Shown here: piece after piece, positions 1 to 9,572 of the stretch
How positions within the stretch are numbered: position 1 is the first letter of the stretch
Layout: every line of letters begins with the position of its first letter
From: Sphingobacterium arenae
GTDB taxonomy: Bacteria > Bacteroidota > Bacteroidia > Sphingobacteriales > Sphingobacteriaceae
Direction of reading: 5' to 3'
Assembly: GCF_014692505.1 (NCBI RefSeq)
Contig: NZ_JACNYK010000006.1
Span: 224,418 to 288,417 of the forward strand
Length of the DNA: 64,000 nt
Translations under genes and position numbers: made by a program
Notes under the pieces: generated by a model
Seen by the model: only the letters and a program-made list of their open reading frames with translations
Databases searched by the model: none
What the model was told of the DNA's origin: nothing

Positions 1-1
1 A

Positions 2-2299
2 AATTACGGTCAGGATTATGTAGCTGACTTATTAGGTAATCAAGGCTGGGAAACAATGACGGATCCCGCTACCGGTAAGAAATTGATTTTTCAAAATAAC
101 GATTTTCAAGATGCTACTTTTCAGGTAGGAGGGAAGCAAGAAGTCGATTTTGATATCAGCGGGGGTACCGAGAAAGCAAGGTATTATTTTGGCTTGGGGT
201 ATTTAAATCAAGACGGAATTGTACGGGGCACCAATTACAAAAATTACAGTGCTTTATTCAATGGTGATTTTAAATTGAGTGACCAATGGAGTGTAAATAC
301 GAAGTTTACTTATCAACTGCGGGATGCCAATACACCTAATAACTATGAGTGGGTGTTGTCAAGAAGTGTGTTGATGCCGCCTACCTATCGCCTTTATTAT
401 GAGGATGGTTTGCCGGCGCCAGGAGAAGGTGTTTCGTCGTTCAGAAATCGCCTGCACGAGATCTACTATAAAACGAAATATAACGATGCCGAGGTATATC
501 GAACGAGTTTCCAAGTAGGTGCCAATTGGGATATCATCCCTGGACTCTCGTTTAAACCTTCCATATATTATTTTAGCGCGGAAGGCGTCGAAAACTACTT
601 CGAGGCATATAACGAGACCGTAACAAACAGACCGGCTTCGGCGCGACATAACTTAGACAGACATCTTCAGGCGGATGGATTACTATCTTACGATAAACAA
701 TTCGCAGGTTTACATAATTTCAGTGCAATTTTAGGGGGGAGTTATTACCATGATTACAGCTACCGTATGAGTGGGAGTGGTCGAGAAGCATTGACAGATC
801 ATATTCCGACATTAAACGCTACTTCGGAATTGACACAGCGTGTAACTACAAGCAAAGGCTATGAAGCCATGTTGAGTTACTATGGTAGGGTTAACTATGA
901 CTACGACCGGAAATATATACTATCTGCTAGTATGCGGATGGATGGCTCTTCTAGGTTCGCCAAAGATAAACTATGGGGTTATTTCCCGGGCATGTCAGCC
1001 GCATGGAATGTGCATCGTGAAGAGTTCTTCCAGTCCCTTTCCAATACAGGCGTGTCACGTCTAAAACTTCGCAGTAGTTGGGGAAGAACAGGGAACAATA
1101 ATATCAATCCTTTAGACTCTCGTGGACGTTATCAGACCGGATATAGTTATATGGGTAATGTGGGTATATTGAATACTATTCTGATGAATAATACCCTAGT
1201 ATGGGAGCGTACAACATCTTTTGACGCAGGTTTGGATGTAGGATTGTTTGGTGACAGAGTTTCGATCTTGGTAGACTACTATAATAAAGTAACCGATCAT
1301 CGACTATTTGATAAGCCACTTTCATCGCAGCTCGGTTTTGGTTCTATCAAAAGTAATTATGGATCTATCCGTAATCGTGGTTTCGAAGTGGAATTGCAAG
1401 CCACTCCGATCCGAAATGAGAATTTTACATGGGATTTGAGCACGACGTTCTCTTTTAACCGCGCTTCGGTAATTAAACTGCCTGAAAATGAAGAGGATAA
1501 AAATAGGATAAACGGTAACTTCGTTTACGATCCTGTCTTAGGAGACTATAAAAAGGTAGGTGGTCTTGCGGAAGGGGAACGTGTCGGCGGAAGATGGGCA
1601 TATCATTACCTCGGCGTTTATCAAACGGATGCCGAGGCTGCCAATGCGCCATTGGATCGAAATGCTTCGGGAAGAACGAAAACAGCAGGCGATGCAATTT
1701 TCGAAGATTTGGATGGTGATGGTGTGTTAGACAACAACGATATGGTCTTTATGGGGTATATCCGCCCGGATAAAATGGGAGGTATGGTCAATAATTTCTC
1801 TTATAAAGGGTTGTCGTTACGTTTCGTCTTAGACTGGTCTATCGGTCATGTTATTGACAACGGCTTTAAAGGAAACGTCATGGGAAGTAGCCGGAACAAT
1901 AACAATGCTTTTAAGGAAGCGATGACCGAAAGCTGGCAAACAGAAGGGCATGATGCGAAGTACCCAAAATATACGGTGCAAAGTGATTACGATTATAACT
2001 TTAGGAATCATATGCGTTGGGATAATGGGCTTGGAAATACAAGTGGGGGGAGCAATAACAGTCGCTATTATGGCAAGGGAGATTACCTCGCTTTTCGCGA
2101 AGTGTCTTTAAGTTACCGGATGAAAAATGAGTTTTTGAAAAAAGCAAGAGTGCAGGGGTTAGAAGTTTTTGGCGGGGTTTATAATCTTGGTTATATAACG
2201 AAGTACGATGGTATGATGCCGGAGATATTTGATGGTGCTGATTATGGTACATATCCAAGACCAAGACAGATTAACTTTGGAATGCGCGCTACTTTTTAA
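2..2299 (+). CDS. SusC/RagA-family TonB-dependent receptor, 5'-truncated by window edge
   Basis: The frame is open from base 2, so the N-terminal part (signal peptide, carboxypeptidase-like domain and most of the plug) lies outside the window; about 765 residues remain. What is visible is beta-barrel with alternating aromatic strands, SusC-type stretches such as NPLDSRGRYQTGYSYMGN, a calcium-loop-like DLDGDGVLDNNDMVFMGY, and a C-terminus ending in an aromatic strand (INFGMRATF). SusC proteins import oligosaccharides across the outer membrane in complex with a SusD lipoprotein, which here follows 26 bases downstream. The sialidases and neuraminate lyase behind it make sialic acid or sialoglycans the likely cargo, comparable to the NanO/NanU pair of Tannerella. 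That substrate is inferred from context; the family call is firm. Confidence 0.95.
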   Translation, partial: NYGQDYVADLLGNQGWETMTDPATGKKLIFQNNDFQDATFQVGGKQEVDFDISGGTEKARYYFGLGYLNQDGIVRGTNYKNYSALFNGDFKLSDQWSVNTKFTYQLRDANTPNNYEWVLSRSVLMPPTYRLYYEDGLPAPGEGVSSFRNRLHEIYYKTKYNDAEVYRTSFQVGANWDIIPGLSFKPSIYYFSAEGVENYFEAYNETVTNRPASARHNLDRHLQADGLLSYDKQFAGLHNFSAILGGSYYHDYSYRMSGSGREALTDHIPTLNATSELTQRVTTSKGYEAMLSYYGRVNYDYDRKYILSASMRMDGSSRFAKDKLWGYFPGMSAAWNVHREEFFQSLSNTGVSRLKLRSSWGRTGNNNINPLDSRGRYQTGYSYMGNVGILNTILMNNTLVWERTTSFDAGLDVGLFGDRVSILVDYYNKVTDHRLFDKPLSSQLGFGSIKSNYGSIRNRGFEVELQATPIRNENFTWDLSTTFSFNRASVIKLPENEEDKNRINGNFVYDPVLGDYKKVGGLAEGERVGGRWAYHYLGVYQTDAEAANAPLDRNASGRTKTAGDAIFEDLDGDGVLDNNDMVFMGYIRPDKMGGMVNNFSYKGLSLRFVLDWSIGHVIDNGFKGNVMGSSRNNNNAFKEAMTESWQTEGHDAKYPKYTVQSDYDYNFRNHMRWDNGLGNTSGGSNNSRYYGKGDYLAFREVSLSYRMKNEFLKKARVQGLEVFGGVYNLGYITKYDGMMPEIFDGADYGTYPRPRQINFGMRATF

Positions 2300-2325
2300 A
2301 AATCAAATAATTTAATTCAACTGAA

Positions 2326-3771
2326 ATGAGACATTACATTAACATATACACGCTTATTATCGGCATTTTAGTGTGCTCCAGCTGTGATAGCTTATTAGAG
2401 GTGGATACCGTCTCTGATATTACGAACAATGACTATTGGCAAAGCCAAGGTGATATGGAAAGTTATCTCTTTGGAATCTATGATCAATTTAGAAATGTGA
2501 ACAATAATACCAATTATTTTGAGGATCGAGGGGATTCTTTCGTCCCCGGTATGGAGGGCGGTCCTTCAAATGCTTGGAATCAAAATCTGACCGACCAAAA
2601 TGCTCCCAACTGGCTTAGTTTTTACGGTGTCATCCAACATTGCAATTTATTATTGAAGTATTCCGAACAAATTAATTTCGGAATACAGGCAGATAAGGAT
2701 CGTATTTTAGCCGAAACTTACTTCATGCGAGCGCATACCTATTTTAGTTTACTGCGTATCTGGGGTGATGTACCTTTAGAACTGGAACCTACAGAAAGTG
2801 ACAGCAAGCCGCAACTTCCCAGAGCACCCAAGGAAGATGTCATGGTTCAGGTGCTAAGTGATATAAACAGAGCGATTGAATTATTTCCAGAAAGCGGATT
2901 TAAAAATAAGAGCAGAGCTTCCAAACCAGCTGCTTATGCCTTAAAAGCAGATGTTCTATTGTGGAAGGCGAAGGTATTAAATGGTACGGATACGGATCTA
3001 CTGGAGGTAATTGTGGCTGCGGATGCTGCAAGCGCTGGAACAAGTTTGGAAGAAGATTTTGAAAAAATATTTGACAATGAGAGTAAAAATGGGAGAGAGA
3101 TTATCTTTTCGATCTATATGCATCGGGATGAGAAAGGTGATCATTACAGTAGTCAGTTGAAACCACGAGATGTGTTTGTACAGAATGCTGTCAATGTAGG
3201 TGATATTGCTTTTGCCCGAAGTGGAGCCCGCAGCCAATATGCACCGTCTCCGAAATTGCAGAGCGTTTTTAAAGAATATGCCTCGGATATCCGTCGGTCA
3301 AAGTCTATTATAGAAGCTGTTGCACCCGGCGACGTATCTATCGGTTGGTTTGATAACAAGATGCGAGGAAGTGTAAATGCAGGAAACCGCTACTATGATT
3401 CGGACATCGTGGTTTATCGTTTGGCCGAAATGATCCTATTTAAGGCTGAAGCTTTGGCGGCCTTGAATCGTACTGGCGAAGCGATAGACGAATTGAATAA
3501 AATAAGAGCCCGGGCCAAAATTGGAGACTATACAGGTGCAACGGATAAGATTGCGGTGGAGAGAGCTATTCTTCGGGAGCGGTTTAGGGAATTCTATCTG
3601 GAGCTCAAGCGTTGGCCTGATTTATTACGATTTCATTTTGGTGGTACAATCGATGTATATGGGGAGATTCCTAATTTGAGCGGGACGACCATTCCTTTAT
3701 ATTCTCCTATTCCGAAAATACAAATTGATAGGAACCCTGAATTGAAACAGACGGATGGTTACGAAAAATAA
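2326..3771 (+). CDS. SusD/RagB-family outer membrane lipoprotein
   Basis: This 481-residue protein has a lipoprotein signal with Cys20 (VCSSC) and typical SusD features: the helical motif RAHTYFSLLRIWGDVPL near residue 130 and the C-terminal RERFREFYLELKRWPDLLRF. SusD proteins cap the SusC barrel on the cell surface and bind glycan before import. It follows the truncated SusC gene and stops 12 bases before a sialidase, so it should be the glycan-binding half of the sialic acid importer (NanU-like). Substrate is inferred from neighbours. Confidence 0.95.
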   Translation: MRHYINIYTLIIGILVCSSCDSLLEVDTVSDITNNDYWQSQGDMESYLFGIYDQFRNVNNNTNYFEDRGDSFVPGMEGGPSNAWNQNLTDQNAPNWLSFYGVIQHCNLLLKYSEQINFGIQADKDRILAETYFMRAHTYFSLLRIWGDVPLELEPTESDSKPQLPRAPKEDVMVQVLSDINRAIELFPESGFKNKSRASKPAAYALKADVLLWKAKVLNGTDTDLLEVIVAADAASAGTSLEEDFEKIFDNESKNGREIIFSIYMHRDEKGDHYSSQLKPRDVFVQNAVNVGDIAFARSGARSQYAPSPKLQSVFKEYASDIRRSKSIIEAVAPGDVSIGWFDNKMRGSVNAGNRYYDSDIVVYRLAEMILFKAEALAALNRTGEAIDELNKIRARAKIGDYTGATDKIAVERAILRERFREFYLELKRWPDLLRFHFGGTIDVYGEIPNLSGTTIPLYSPIPKIQIDRNPELKQTDGYEK

Positions 3772-3783
3772 AAACGAGAAAAG

Positions 3784-4980
3784 ATGATTTTAAGAAAAAA
3801 ATTAGCAGCGAGTATTATTCTATTATTTTGTCTAACGATGGTCGGAGCCTTTGTTGCTTGTAAATCGGAAACACCTCAACCTGTCGTCAAACCAGGCGAT
3901 AACAAAGGGGAAGACGACGATGACGATTCGGAAGATACATTTAATTATATTTTCAAAGAGAATACAGGTGGCTTTCAGGTGTATCGTATTCCTGCTATCG
4001 TCAAAACAAACAGCGGTAAGCTTTTGGTTTTCGCCGAAGCCAGAAAGTTGCGAAGCAACGGGGATACGGGTGATATTGATATGGTTTTGAAGATATCGGA
4101 GGATAACGGTAAAACATGGGGAAGTATGATCACAATTTGGGATGATGGCACGAATACGTGTGGGAATCCGGTTCCTATTGTTGACAAAGTGACGGGGAAA
4201 ATCCATTTATTGATGACTTGGAACCATGGTAATGATGATTGGGGTGACCTGACTACCGGGCAGGGTGAGGATACCAGAAGGGCGTATTACACGTCTTCCG
4301 ACGATGACGGAATGACTTGGAGCGCGCCTGTAGAAATTACATCGAGTGTCAAAGCTCCTGAATGGGACTGGTACGGGACCGGCCCAGTCCATGGTATCCA
4401 GATTACAAAAGGAACCTACAAGGGGCGATTAGTAGCGCCTAATTATTATACCGTACGCGTGGATGGTCAACGGAAGGACTATTCTCACGCCATTTATTCG
4501 GATGATAACGGCCTTACTTGGAAACCGGGCGCTCGGACAACGGCGGATAAAGTAGGCGAATGTACGGTGGCAGAACTGTCGGATGGACGGCTGATCATGA
4601 ATCATAGAGTAAGTTCAGGAAATGTGCGGAAATATTGTATAAGTGACGATGGTGGGGAAACTTGGGGTGAGATGAAAACCGACTACTCTTTAGTAGATGC
4701 TATTTGTCAAGGAAGCCTCTTTTCCGATCTCTTCGATAATAAGCATCATTTATTTTTTGCAAATGCAGCGAGTGTAGAACGGAAAAATATGACCGTAAAA
4801 CTCAGTACTGACGGTGGATCAAGCTGGGCGAAAAAGGCACAGGTCCACGCAGGCCCTTCAGCCTACTCGGATATGACGGGGACAAAAGATGGTAACCTAG
4901 CGCTCGTTTATGAAGGAGGTACTGGCAGACCATACGAAGGAATTGCGTTTAAACTGTTGGTACTAAGTGATTTTAAGTAA
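3784..4980 (+). CDS. exo-alpha-sialidase, lipoprotein (sialidase 1 of 3)
   Basis: A 398-residue GH33-type sialidase that would release terminal sialic acid from glycoconjugates. It has a lipoprotein signal with Cys26 (FVAC), then an acidic linker (GEDDDDDSED), the sialidase arginine motif YRIP, a GDTGDID segment in the region of the acid/base Asp, five Asp-boxes of S-x-D-x-G-x-T-W type, the ECTVAELSDGRLIMNHR segment with the Glu that activates the nucleophile, and a C-terminal AYSDMT Tyr expected to be the nucleophile. The lipid anchor and acidic linker suggest display at the cell surface. It is the first of three divergent sialidases in this apparent operon. Confidence 0.93.
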   Translation: MILRKKLAASIILLFCLTMVGAFVACKSETPQPVVKPGDNKGEDDDDDSEDTFNYIFKENTGGFQVYRIPAIVKTNSGKLLVFAEARKLRSNGDTGDIDMVLKISEDNGKTWGSMITIWDDGTNTCGNPVPIVDKVTGKIHLLMTWNHGNDDWGDLTTGQGEDTRRAYYTSSDDDGMTWSAPVEITSSVKAPEWDWYGTGPVHGIQITKGTYKGRLVAPNYYTVRVDGQRKDYSHAIYSDDNGLTWKPGARTTADKVGECTVAELSDGRLIMNHRVSSGNVRKYCISDDGGETWGEMKTDYSLVDAICQGSLFSDLFDNKHHLFFANAASVERKNMTVKLSTDGGSSWAKKAQVHAGPSAYSDMTGTKDGNLALVYEGGTGRPYEGIAFKLLVLSDFK

Positions 4981-5008
4981 TAAATGTACTAATTAACAAT
5001 TATAAACT

Positions 5009-6511
5009 ATGACAACTAAATTTTCACTAGTTATCTATATTGCATTACTGGGAATATTTTATTCCTGTAAAAAAGAAAATGATATAGAACGATTGCAGGC
5101 GGACTTCGTTGCTGAATCGGAGGTTGTTCGGGTGGGAGAGCCTGTTACTTTTTCAGATATCTCGACAGGGAAAATTACCAAGTGGAACTGGAAGTTTGAA
5201 GGTGGTAACATCGAAGAATCTGTTCTTTCGAGCCCAACGGTGGTGTTCGAACAACCCGGGAATTACGAGGTATCGCTAGAAATATCGGATGGTAGAGGGA
5301 CTTCACTTCTTACGAAAGAGATTGCTGTTGGTTACAACAGCATTGAGGCCCTATTTGAAGCTGATCAAACCATAATTATACAGGGCGACGAGGTTAGCTT
5401 TACAGATTTATCGGTCGGATTGATTGAAAACTGGAAATGGGAATTTACTTCGGCCGAAGGTGTCGTAATGACATCGACCGAACAGCATCCGAAACTTCAT
5501 TTTAATGAAATCGGCATCTATCAGGCAAAGTTGACGGTAACTAATCCTGATTTCTCGGACGTGGAAATTAAGGAGAACTTTATCGAAGTATTAGATGCTA
5601 GCAATTTAAGTGTGGATTTCACATCGAGCGCAACGGGCACCTACGAGGGTCAGAGCATAACGTTTACAGCATCTTCGGTAGGGTCAGTAAACAATTGGCT
5701 ATGGGAGTTTGAAGGCGGATCACCAGCCACTAGTACGGATGAAAATCCTACCGTTACGTATTCTCGGCCTGGTAGATATAAAGTGAAGTTAAGCGGAACG
5801 AATATCGCCGTAACGAAAGAGAAGGTCAGAGAAGGATACATTTCGGTTGTACCCGGCGATCAACTAGCTGCTTATTTCCCATTCGGAGGTAATTTGAATG
5901 ATGTGGGACCCCATAAGTTCGTCCCTACCGTAAAGGGCACGGTTACGAGCGCCGGGATTGATAGAAAAACATATGAGAATAATGCAGCTGTGTTTAATGG
6001 AAGTAGTGGATTGGTTGTGGCGGATCATGCAGCTATGAATTTTGGAACAAATGATTATTCTGTCTCTGTCTGGGTGAAAACAACGTTGACTAGGCGCATG
6101 ATGATCTGGCAGGAAAGTGGTGATCAAGGTAGTGGAGATAATCAGACGTGGCTACGTCTAGGCGCAAACACAACTAGTCAGCTCGTCGGATTTGCTACGG
6201 AGGATAGTGATGGGGGATCATTCCTCGGTATGAGCGAAGCAGAGAAAGGTAAACTCTATGATAATGTATGGCATCATGTGGTTGCGACGCGGAGTGGCTT
6301 GAAAACAACCGTTTACATTGATGGCGTAAAGGCGAAAGAGGTTACTTCTACTAAAGGAATTAAGAATGTATCCAATGGTGGGGACTTTAAGATAGGAATG
6401 CAACGAGGGGCGACGAGCGATAGTAACTACTTTGACGGTATGTTAGATGATTTGGTGATTTATAATAAGGCGTTAACTGCGGCTGAGGTAGCAGCTCTTT
6501 ATAATTTTTAA
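5009..6511 (+). CDS. surface lipoprotein with three PKD domains and a LamG-like lectin domain
   Basis: This 500-residue protein has a lipoprotein signal with Cys20 (FYSC). Three PKD-type beta-sandwich repeats follow at about residues 30-107, 113-195 and 200-282, each with the pattern aromatic-W-x-W/F-E followed by GxYxVxLxxxxx. A C-terminal LamG/concanavalin-like domain covers about 285-500 (DYSVSVWVKT, WHHVVATRSG, YIDGVKAKEV, DGMLDDLVIYNKAL). No catalytic motif is seen. It lies between sialidases 1 and 2 in the same operon, and most likely is a surface glycan-binding protein in the position often called SGBP; sialoglycan specificity is inference. Confidence 0.85.
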   Translation: MTTKFSLVIYIALLGIFYSCKKENDIERLQADFVAESEVVRVGEPVTFSDISTGKITKWNWKFEGGNIEESVLSSPTVVFEQPGNYEVSLEISDGRGTSLLTKEIAVGYNSIEALFEADQTIIIQGDEVSFTDLSVGLIENWKWEFTSAEGVVMTSTEQHPKLHFNEIGIYQAKLTVTNPDFSDVEIKENFIEVLDASNLSVDFTSSATGTYEGQSITFTASSVGSVNNWLWEFEGGSPATSTDENPTVTYSRPGRYKVKLSGTNIAVTKEKVREGYISVVPGDQLAAYFPFGGNLNDVGPHKFVPTVKGTVTSAGIDRKTYENNAAVFNGSSGLVVADHAAMNFGTNDYSVSVWVKTTLTRRMMIWQESGDQGSGDNQTWLRLGANTTSQLVGFATEDSDGGSFLGMSEAEKGKLYDNVWHHVVATRSGLKTTVYIDGVKAKEVTSTKGIKNVSNGGDFKIGMQRGATSDSNYFDGMLDDLVIYNKALTAAEVAALYNF

Positions 6512-6567
6512 CCACGATAGCTTTGTCCGGGAGTTCTTGCTTCCGGACGGCTTTTAAACAGGGATGC

Positions 6568-7812
6568 ATGATAATGAATAAAATACCTATACAGTTTTTT
6601 TTGATCCTAATAGGCGTGTTGGTGGGTTTTTCTTCCTGTGAAAAAGAAGGTGTACCAAAGGAGAAACCAGATACTCCATCGAACCGTGATTCGCTGGACA
6701 ATGAATTGTTGGAGGCTCCGCCTACACACACCCAGTTGAAACTCTTCGACGGGGGAACAGAGGAATATCATTCTTATCGGATACCATCACTTATCCGGAC
6801 AGCAACGGGTACATTGATCGCTTTTGCTGAGGGAAGGAAAGGAAATAATCGTGATTATGGAAATATTGATTTAGTATATAAAACTTCTAAAGACAATGGA
6901 AAAACGTGGTCAGCACTAAAAACTGTTGTCAGCGAAGGGGACGGTACCTGGGGAAATCCGACTGCGGTAGTGGATGAATCCAACGGGCGCGTTTGGTTGT
7001 TTATGTCTTGGAATAGTGGTTATCATAATCAGTCTGGCACGGATGGCTTTGAAAGAATCGATAGTTGGGGAGAACGAAAAGTATTCGCTTCATATAGTGA
7101 CAACGACGGCAATAGCTGGTCTTCTCCTGTAGACTTAACGTCTACCTTGTTACCCCGTAATTACACATGGGATGCCATGGGACCGGGTATTGGAATTCAG
7201 AAAACACAAGTGGAGGCCGTAGGAAGATTGATTATTCCGGCGATAGGTAGAAATATTTACAGTGATGACCATGGTCAGACATGGAAATATCAGCTCTTGG
7301 CTTCCGGCACGAGTGAGGGAACGATCATTGAAAAAACCAATGGAGGTTTAATTAGAAACGATAGACCGGTCAGAGCCCAATGGGAGCTTTCCAAAACAAG
7401 AAGGGTAGCAACTGGGACGATATCGAACTTTTCGAACTGGACTTCGGATGTAACCCTTCCTGATCCGGCCAATCAGGCATCCATACTGAGGTTTACGTGG
7501 AACCGAAATAGGATACTTTTCTTGAATTCTGCGAGTACCACGACGAGAGGTCGGATGTTGGTTAGGTTAAGTTATGACGAAGGTAAAACTTGGCCTATTG
7601 ATAGACGAGTTTACGATTCGCTAACCGAACAACAGGCACAAGGCCAAGGGAAAGGCGGGTATTCTAGTATGGTAAAGACTAAAGATAGTGAGATTGGTGC
7701 TTTGATCGAAATTAACGAAAATAGCGGAAGTTCGGAAACTAGTAACCGTTCGATTGATTTTCACAAATTCAATTTGACGTGGGTATTAAACGGTTCTGCG
7801 GAGCCCAAGTAA
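6568..7812 (+). CDS. exo-alpha-sialidase, lipoprotein (sialidase 2 of 3)
   Basis: A 414-residue GH33-type sialidase. The start was moved from a TTG at 6523 to the ATG at 6568 (a second ATG follows at 6574), since this places a proper lipoprotein signal at the N-terminus with Cys24 (GFSSC). Motifs are YRIP, the segment NNRDYGNIDLVYKT in the acid/base region, four Asp-boxes (for example KDNGKTW, SDNDGNSW, SDDHGQTW, YDEGKTW) and GGYSSM as the probable Tyr nucleophile. The Glu segment reads EGTIIEKTNGGLIRNDR and is less like the usual form than in its two paralogues, which may reflect a different linkage preference. Confidence 0.9.
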   Translation: MIMNKIPIQFFLILIGVLVGFSSCEKEGVPKEKPDTPSNRDSLDNELLEAPPTHTQLKLFDGGTEEYHSYRIPSLIRTATGTLIAFAEGRKGNNRDYGNIDLVYKTSKDNGKTWSALKTVVSEGDGTWGNPTAVVDESNGRVWLFMSWNSGYHNQSGTDGFERIDSWGERKVFASYSDNDGNSWSSPVDLTSTLLPRNYTWDAMGPGIGIQKTQVEAVGRLIIPAIGRNIYSDDHGQTWKYQLLASGTSEGTIIEKTNGGLIRNDRPVRAQWELSKTRRVATGTISNFSNWTSDVTLPDPANQASILRFTWNRNRILFLNSASTTTRGRMLVRLSYDEGKTWPIDRRVYDSLTEQQAQGQGKGGYSSMVKTKDSEIGALIEINENSGSSETSNRSIDFHKFNLTWVLNGSAEPK

Positions 7813-7845
7813 TAAATAAATAGTAAATAAGTTAAGTCAACAAAA

Positions 7846-9519
7846 ATGAAGATTAGTGTTTTAGTTAGTGCAGTGTTTTCTTGTTTTATCTTATCGCTTT
7901 TTGCTTTTGCTCCTGCTGATTTCAAAATCTCAAGCGATCAGTTTCAACTGCCGGTATTAAAAAAGAAAGCAAATAACCCCATCATCCGAATTAATATTGT
8001 CTCCTCTTCGGAAGGTCGTAAGCTGACAGGCATCCGCTTGGATACAGAAGGGACAACAGATCTGAAAGATATCAAAGCAGCTCGTGTCTACTATTACGGG
8101 CAGGATACTCTTCCAGGGAATATGGAAACTACGAAGGCGATATTGGTTTCAACCACAAATAATGTGGGCCGAGAGCTAAGGCTTGAAAGCGATCAACTTT
8201 TAAAAAAAGGGAACAACTATTTCTGGCTTTCTTATGAACTTAATGACGACGCAAACATTTTAAATTTTGTTGACGCTAGCTTGTTATCTGTTCAAATTGA
8301 TGGGAAAAACAAGAGAGCCTATAAGAAGGATAATGGAATTAAGCAACGAATTGGGGTTGCCGTTCGGAAGCATAAGCAAGATGCGGTACATACGTCCAGA
8401 ATTCCAGGTCTGGCGCAAACAAATAAGGGAACGTTGATAGCAGTATTTGATGCCCGTTACGACAGTGGGCGTGATTTACAGGGGCATATGGACATTGGCA
8501 TTCATCGAAGTGAAGATAATGGAAATACATGGGAGCCCATACAGATCGTTATGGATATGGGAGAATGGGGTGGTTTGTCGGAGAAGTTTAATGGGGTTTC
8601 GGATGCGTGTATTCTCGTAGATAAAAATTCCGATGCGATTTATATCGCTGGTTTGTGGATGCACGGAGTGATCAATGCGGAGGGTAAATGGGTCGAGGAT
8701 TTAAATGAACAGAGTGATGAGTGGAATCATCAGTGGCGGACGAAAGGTTCTCAGCCCGGATTTGGGGTAAAGCAAACCTCGCAGTTCCTGATTGTAAAAA
8801 GTACCGACGACGGCAAAACTTGGTCAGATCCTATGAATATCACGGAGATGGGGAAGAAGGAAGAATGGTGGTTGTGGGCTCCGGCGCCGGGCCAAGGAAT
8901 TACGATGAAAGATGGTACGTTGGTATTCCCAACGCAGGGAAGAGACAAAAACGGCGAAGCTTTTTCAAATATCACCTATAGTAAAGACGGTGGAAAAACT
9001 TGGAAATCCAGCACACCCGCTATAAACGAATCAACGACCGAATGTATGGCTGTCGAGCTTTCCGACGGATCGATTATGTTGAATATGAGAGCGAATTCAA
9101 ATAAAGGACGAATAGATGATTCCAATGGGCGAGCTATTGCTGTCACCAAAGATTTAGGTGAAAATTGGTCTGTGCATCCTACTTCGCATGGTGCTTTAAT
9201 TGAGCCTGTTTGTATGGCAAGCATTATTCGCCATGACTATAAAGCCGGCGACAAGTACAAATCTGTCCTTTTATTTTCAAATCCGGCGTCAAAGACAAAG
9301 AGACATAATATGACTATTAAACACAGTTATGACGATGGGATGCAGTGGTCTGGAACCTCCTCCTCTCTATTGTTGGACGAAGTTAACAGTCGAGGATATT
9401 CCTGCTTAACAAGTATAGACAGTGAAACAATTGGAATTCTTTATGAGAGTAGTCAAGCGGATATGGTTTTTCAGGCTATCAAGCTCAAGGATATCCTGAA
9501 AATAGAAACAAAAAAATAA
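7846..9519 (+). CDS. nanH: sialidase with N-terminal BNR-associated domain (sialidase 3 of 3)
   Basis: This 557-residue protein has a cleavable signal peptide of about 22-24 residues without a lipobox Cys, so it should be periplasmic or secreted, unlike the other two sialidases. Residues about 25-165 form the beta-rich domain that precedes the propeller in Bacteroides/Tannerella NanH-type sialidases. The catalytic propeller shows SRIP, GHMDIGI in the acid/base region, five Asp-boxes (SEDNGNTW, STDDGKTW, SKDGGKTW, TKDLGENW, SYDDGMQW), TECMAVELSDGSIMLNMR and a terminal GYSCLTS with the likely nucleophile Tyr. It is the most canonical sialidase here. The lyase gene follows after 53 bases that contain a hairpin. 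Confidence 0.93.
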   Translation: MKISVLVSAVFSCFILSLFAFAPADFKISSDQFQLPVLKKKANNPIIRINIVSSSEGRKLTGIRLDTEGTTDLKDIKAARVYYYGQDTLPGNMETTKAILVSTTNNVGRELRLESDQLLKKGNNYFWLSYELNDDANILNFVDASLLSVQIDGKNKRAYKKDNGIKQRIGVAVRKHKQDAVHTSRIPGLAQTNKGTLIAVFDARYDSGRDLQGHMDIGIHRSEDNGNTWEPIQIVMDMGEWGGLSEKFNGVSDACILVDKNSDAIYIAGLWMHGVINAEGKWVEDLNEQSDEWNHQWRTKGSQPGFGVKQTSQFLIVKSTDDGKTWSDPMNITEMGKKEEWWLWAPAPGQGITMKDGTLVFPTQGRDKNGEAFSNITYSKDGGKTWKSSTPAINESTTECMAVELSDGSIMLNMRANSNKGRIDDSNGRAIAVTKDLGENWSVHPTSHGALIEPVCMASIIRHDYKAGDKYKSVLLFSNPASKTKRHNMTIKHSYDDGMQWSGTSSSLLLDEVNSRGYSCLTSIDSETIGILYESSQADMVFQAIKLKDILKIETKK

Positions 9520-9527
9520 AGAAAAGA

Positions 9528-9550
9528 GTGCGTGAAATCGTTTTACGCGC
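9528..9550 (+). other. intercistronic hairpin between sialidase 3 and neuraminate lyase
   Basis: A stem GTGCGTGAAA / TTTTACGCGC closes a three-base TCG loop, with two G-U pairs and eight Watson-Crick pairs. No T-run follows, so it is not a standard terminator. Its place between the glycan-cleaving and the catabolic genes suggests a role in mRNA processing or stability. Structure is seen; function is inferred. Confidence 0.45.
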
Positions 9551-9572
9551 TGTGAAATAATAAACGAAGAGA

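Noticed and set aside
6517..6524. TAGCTTTG before sialidase 2 as an internal promoter
   Set aside because: It fits the -7 consensus but has no -33 element at a suitable distance, and the operon spacing suggests read-through.
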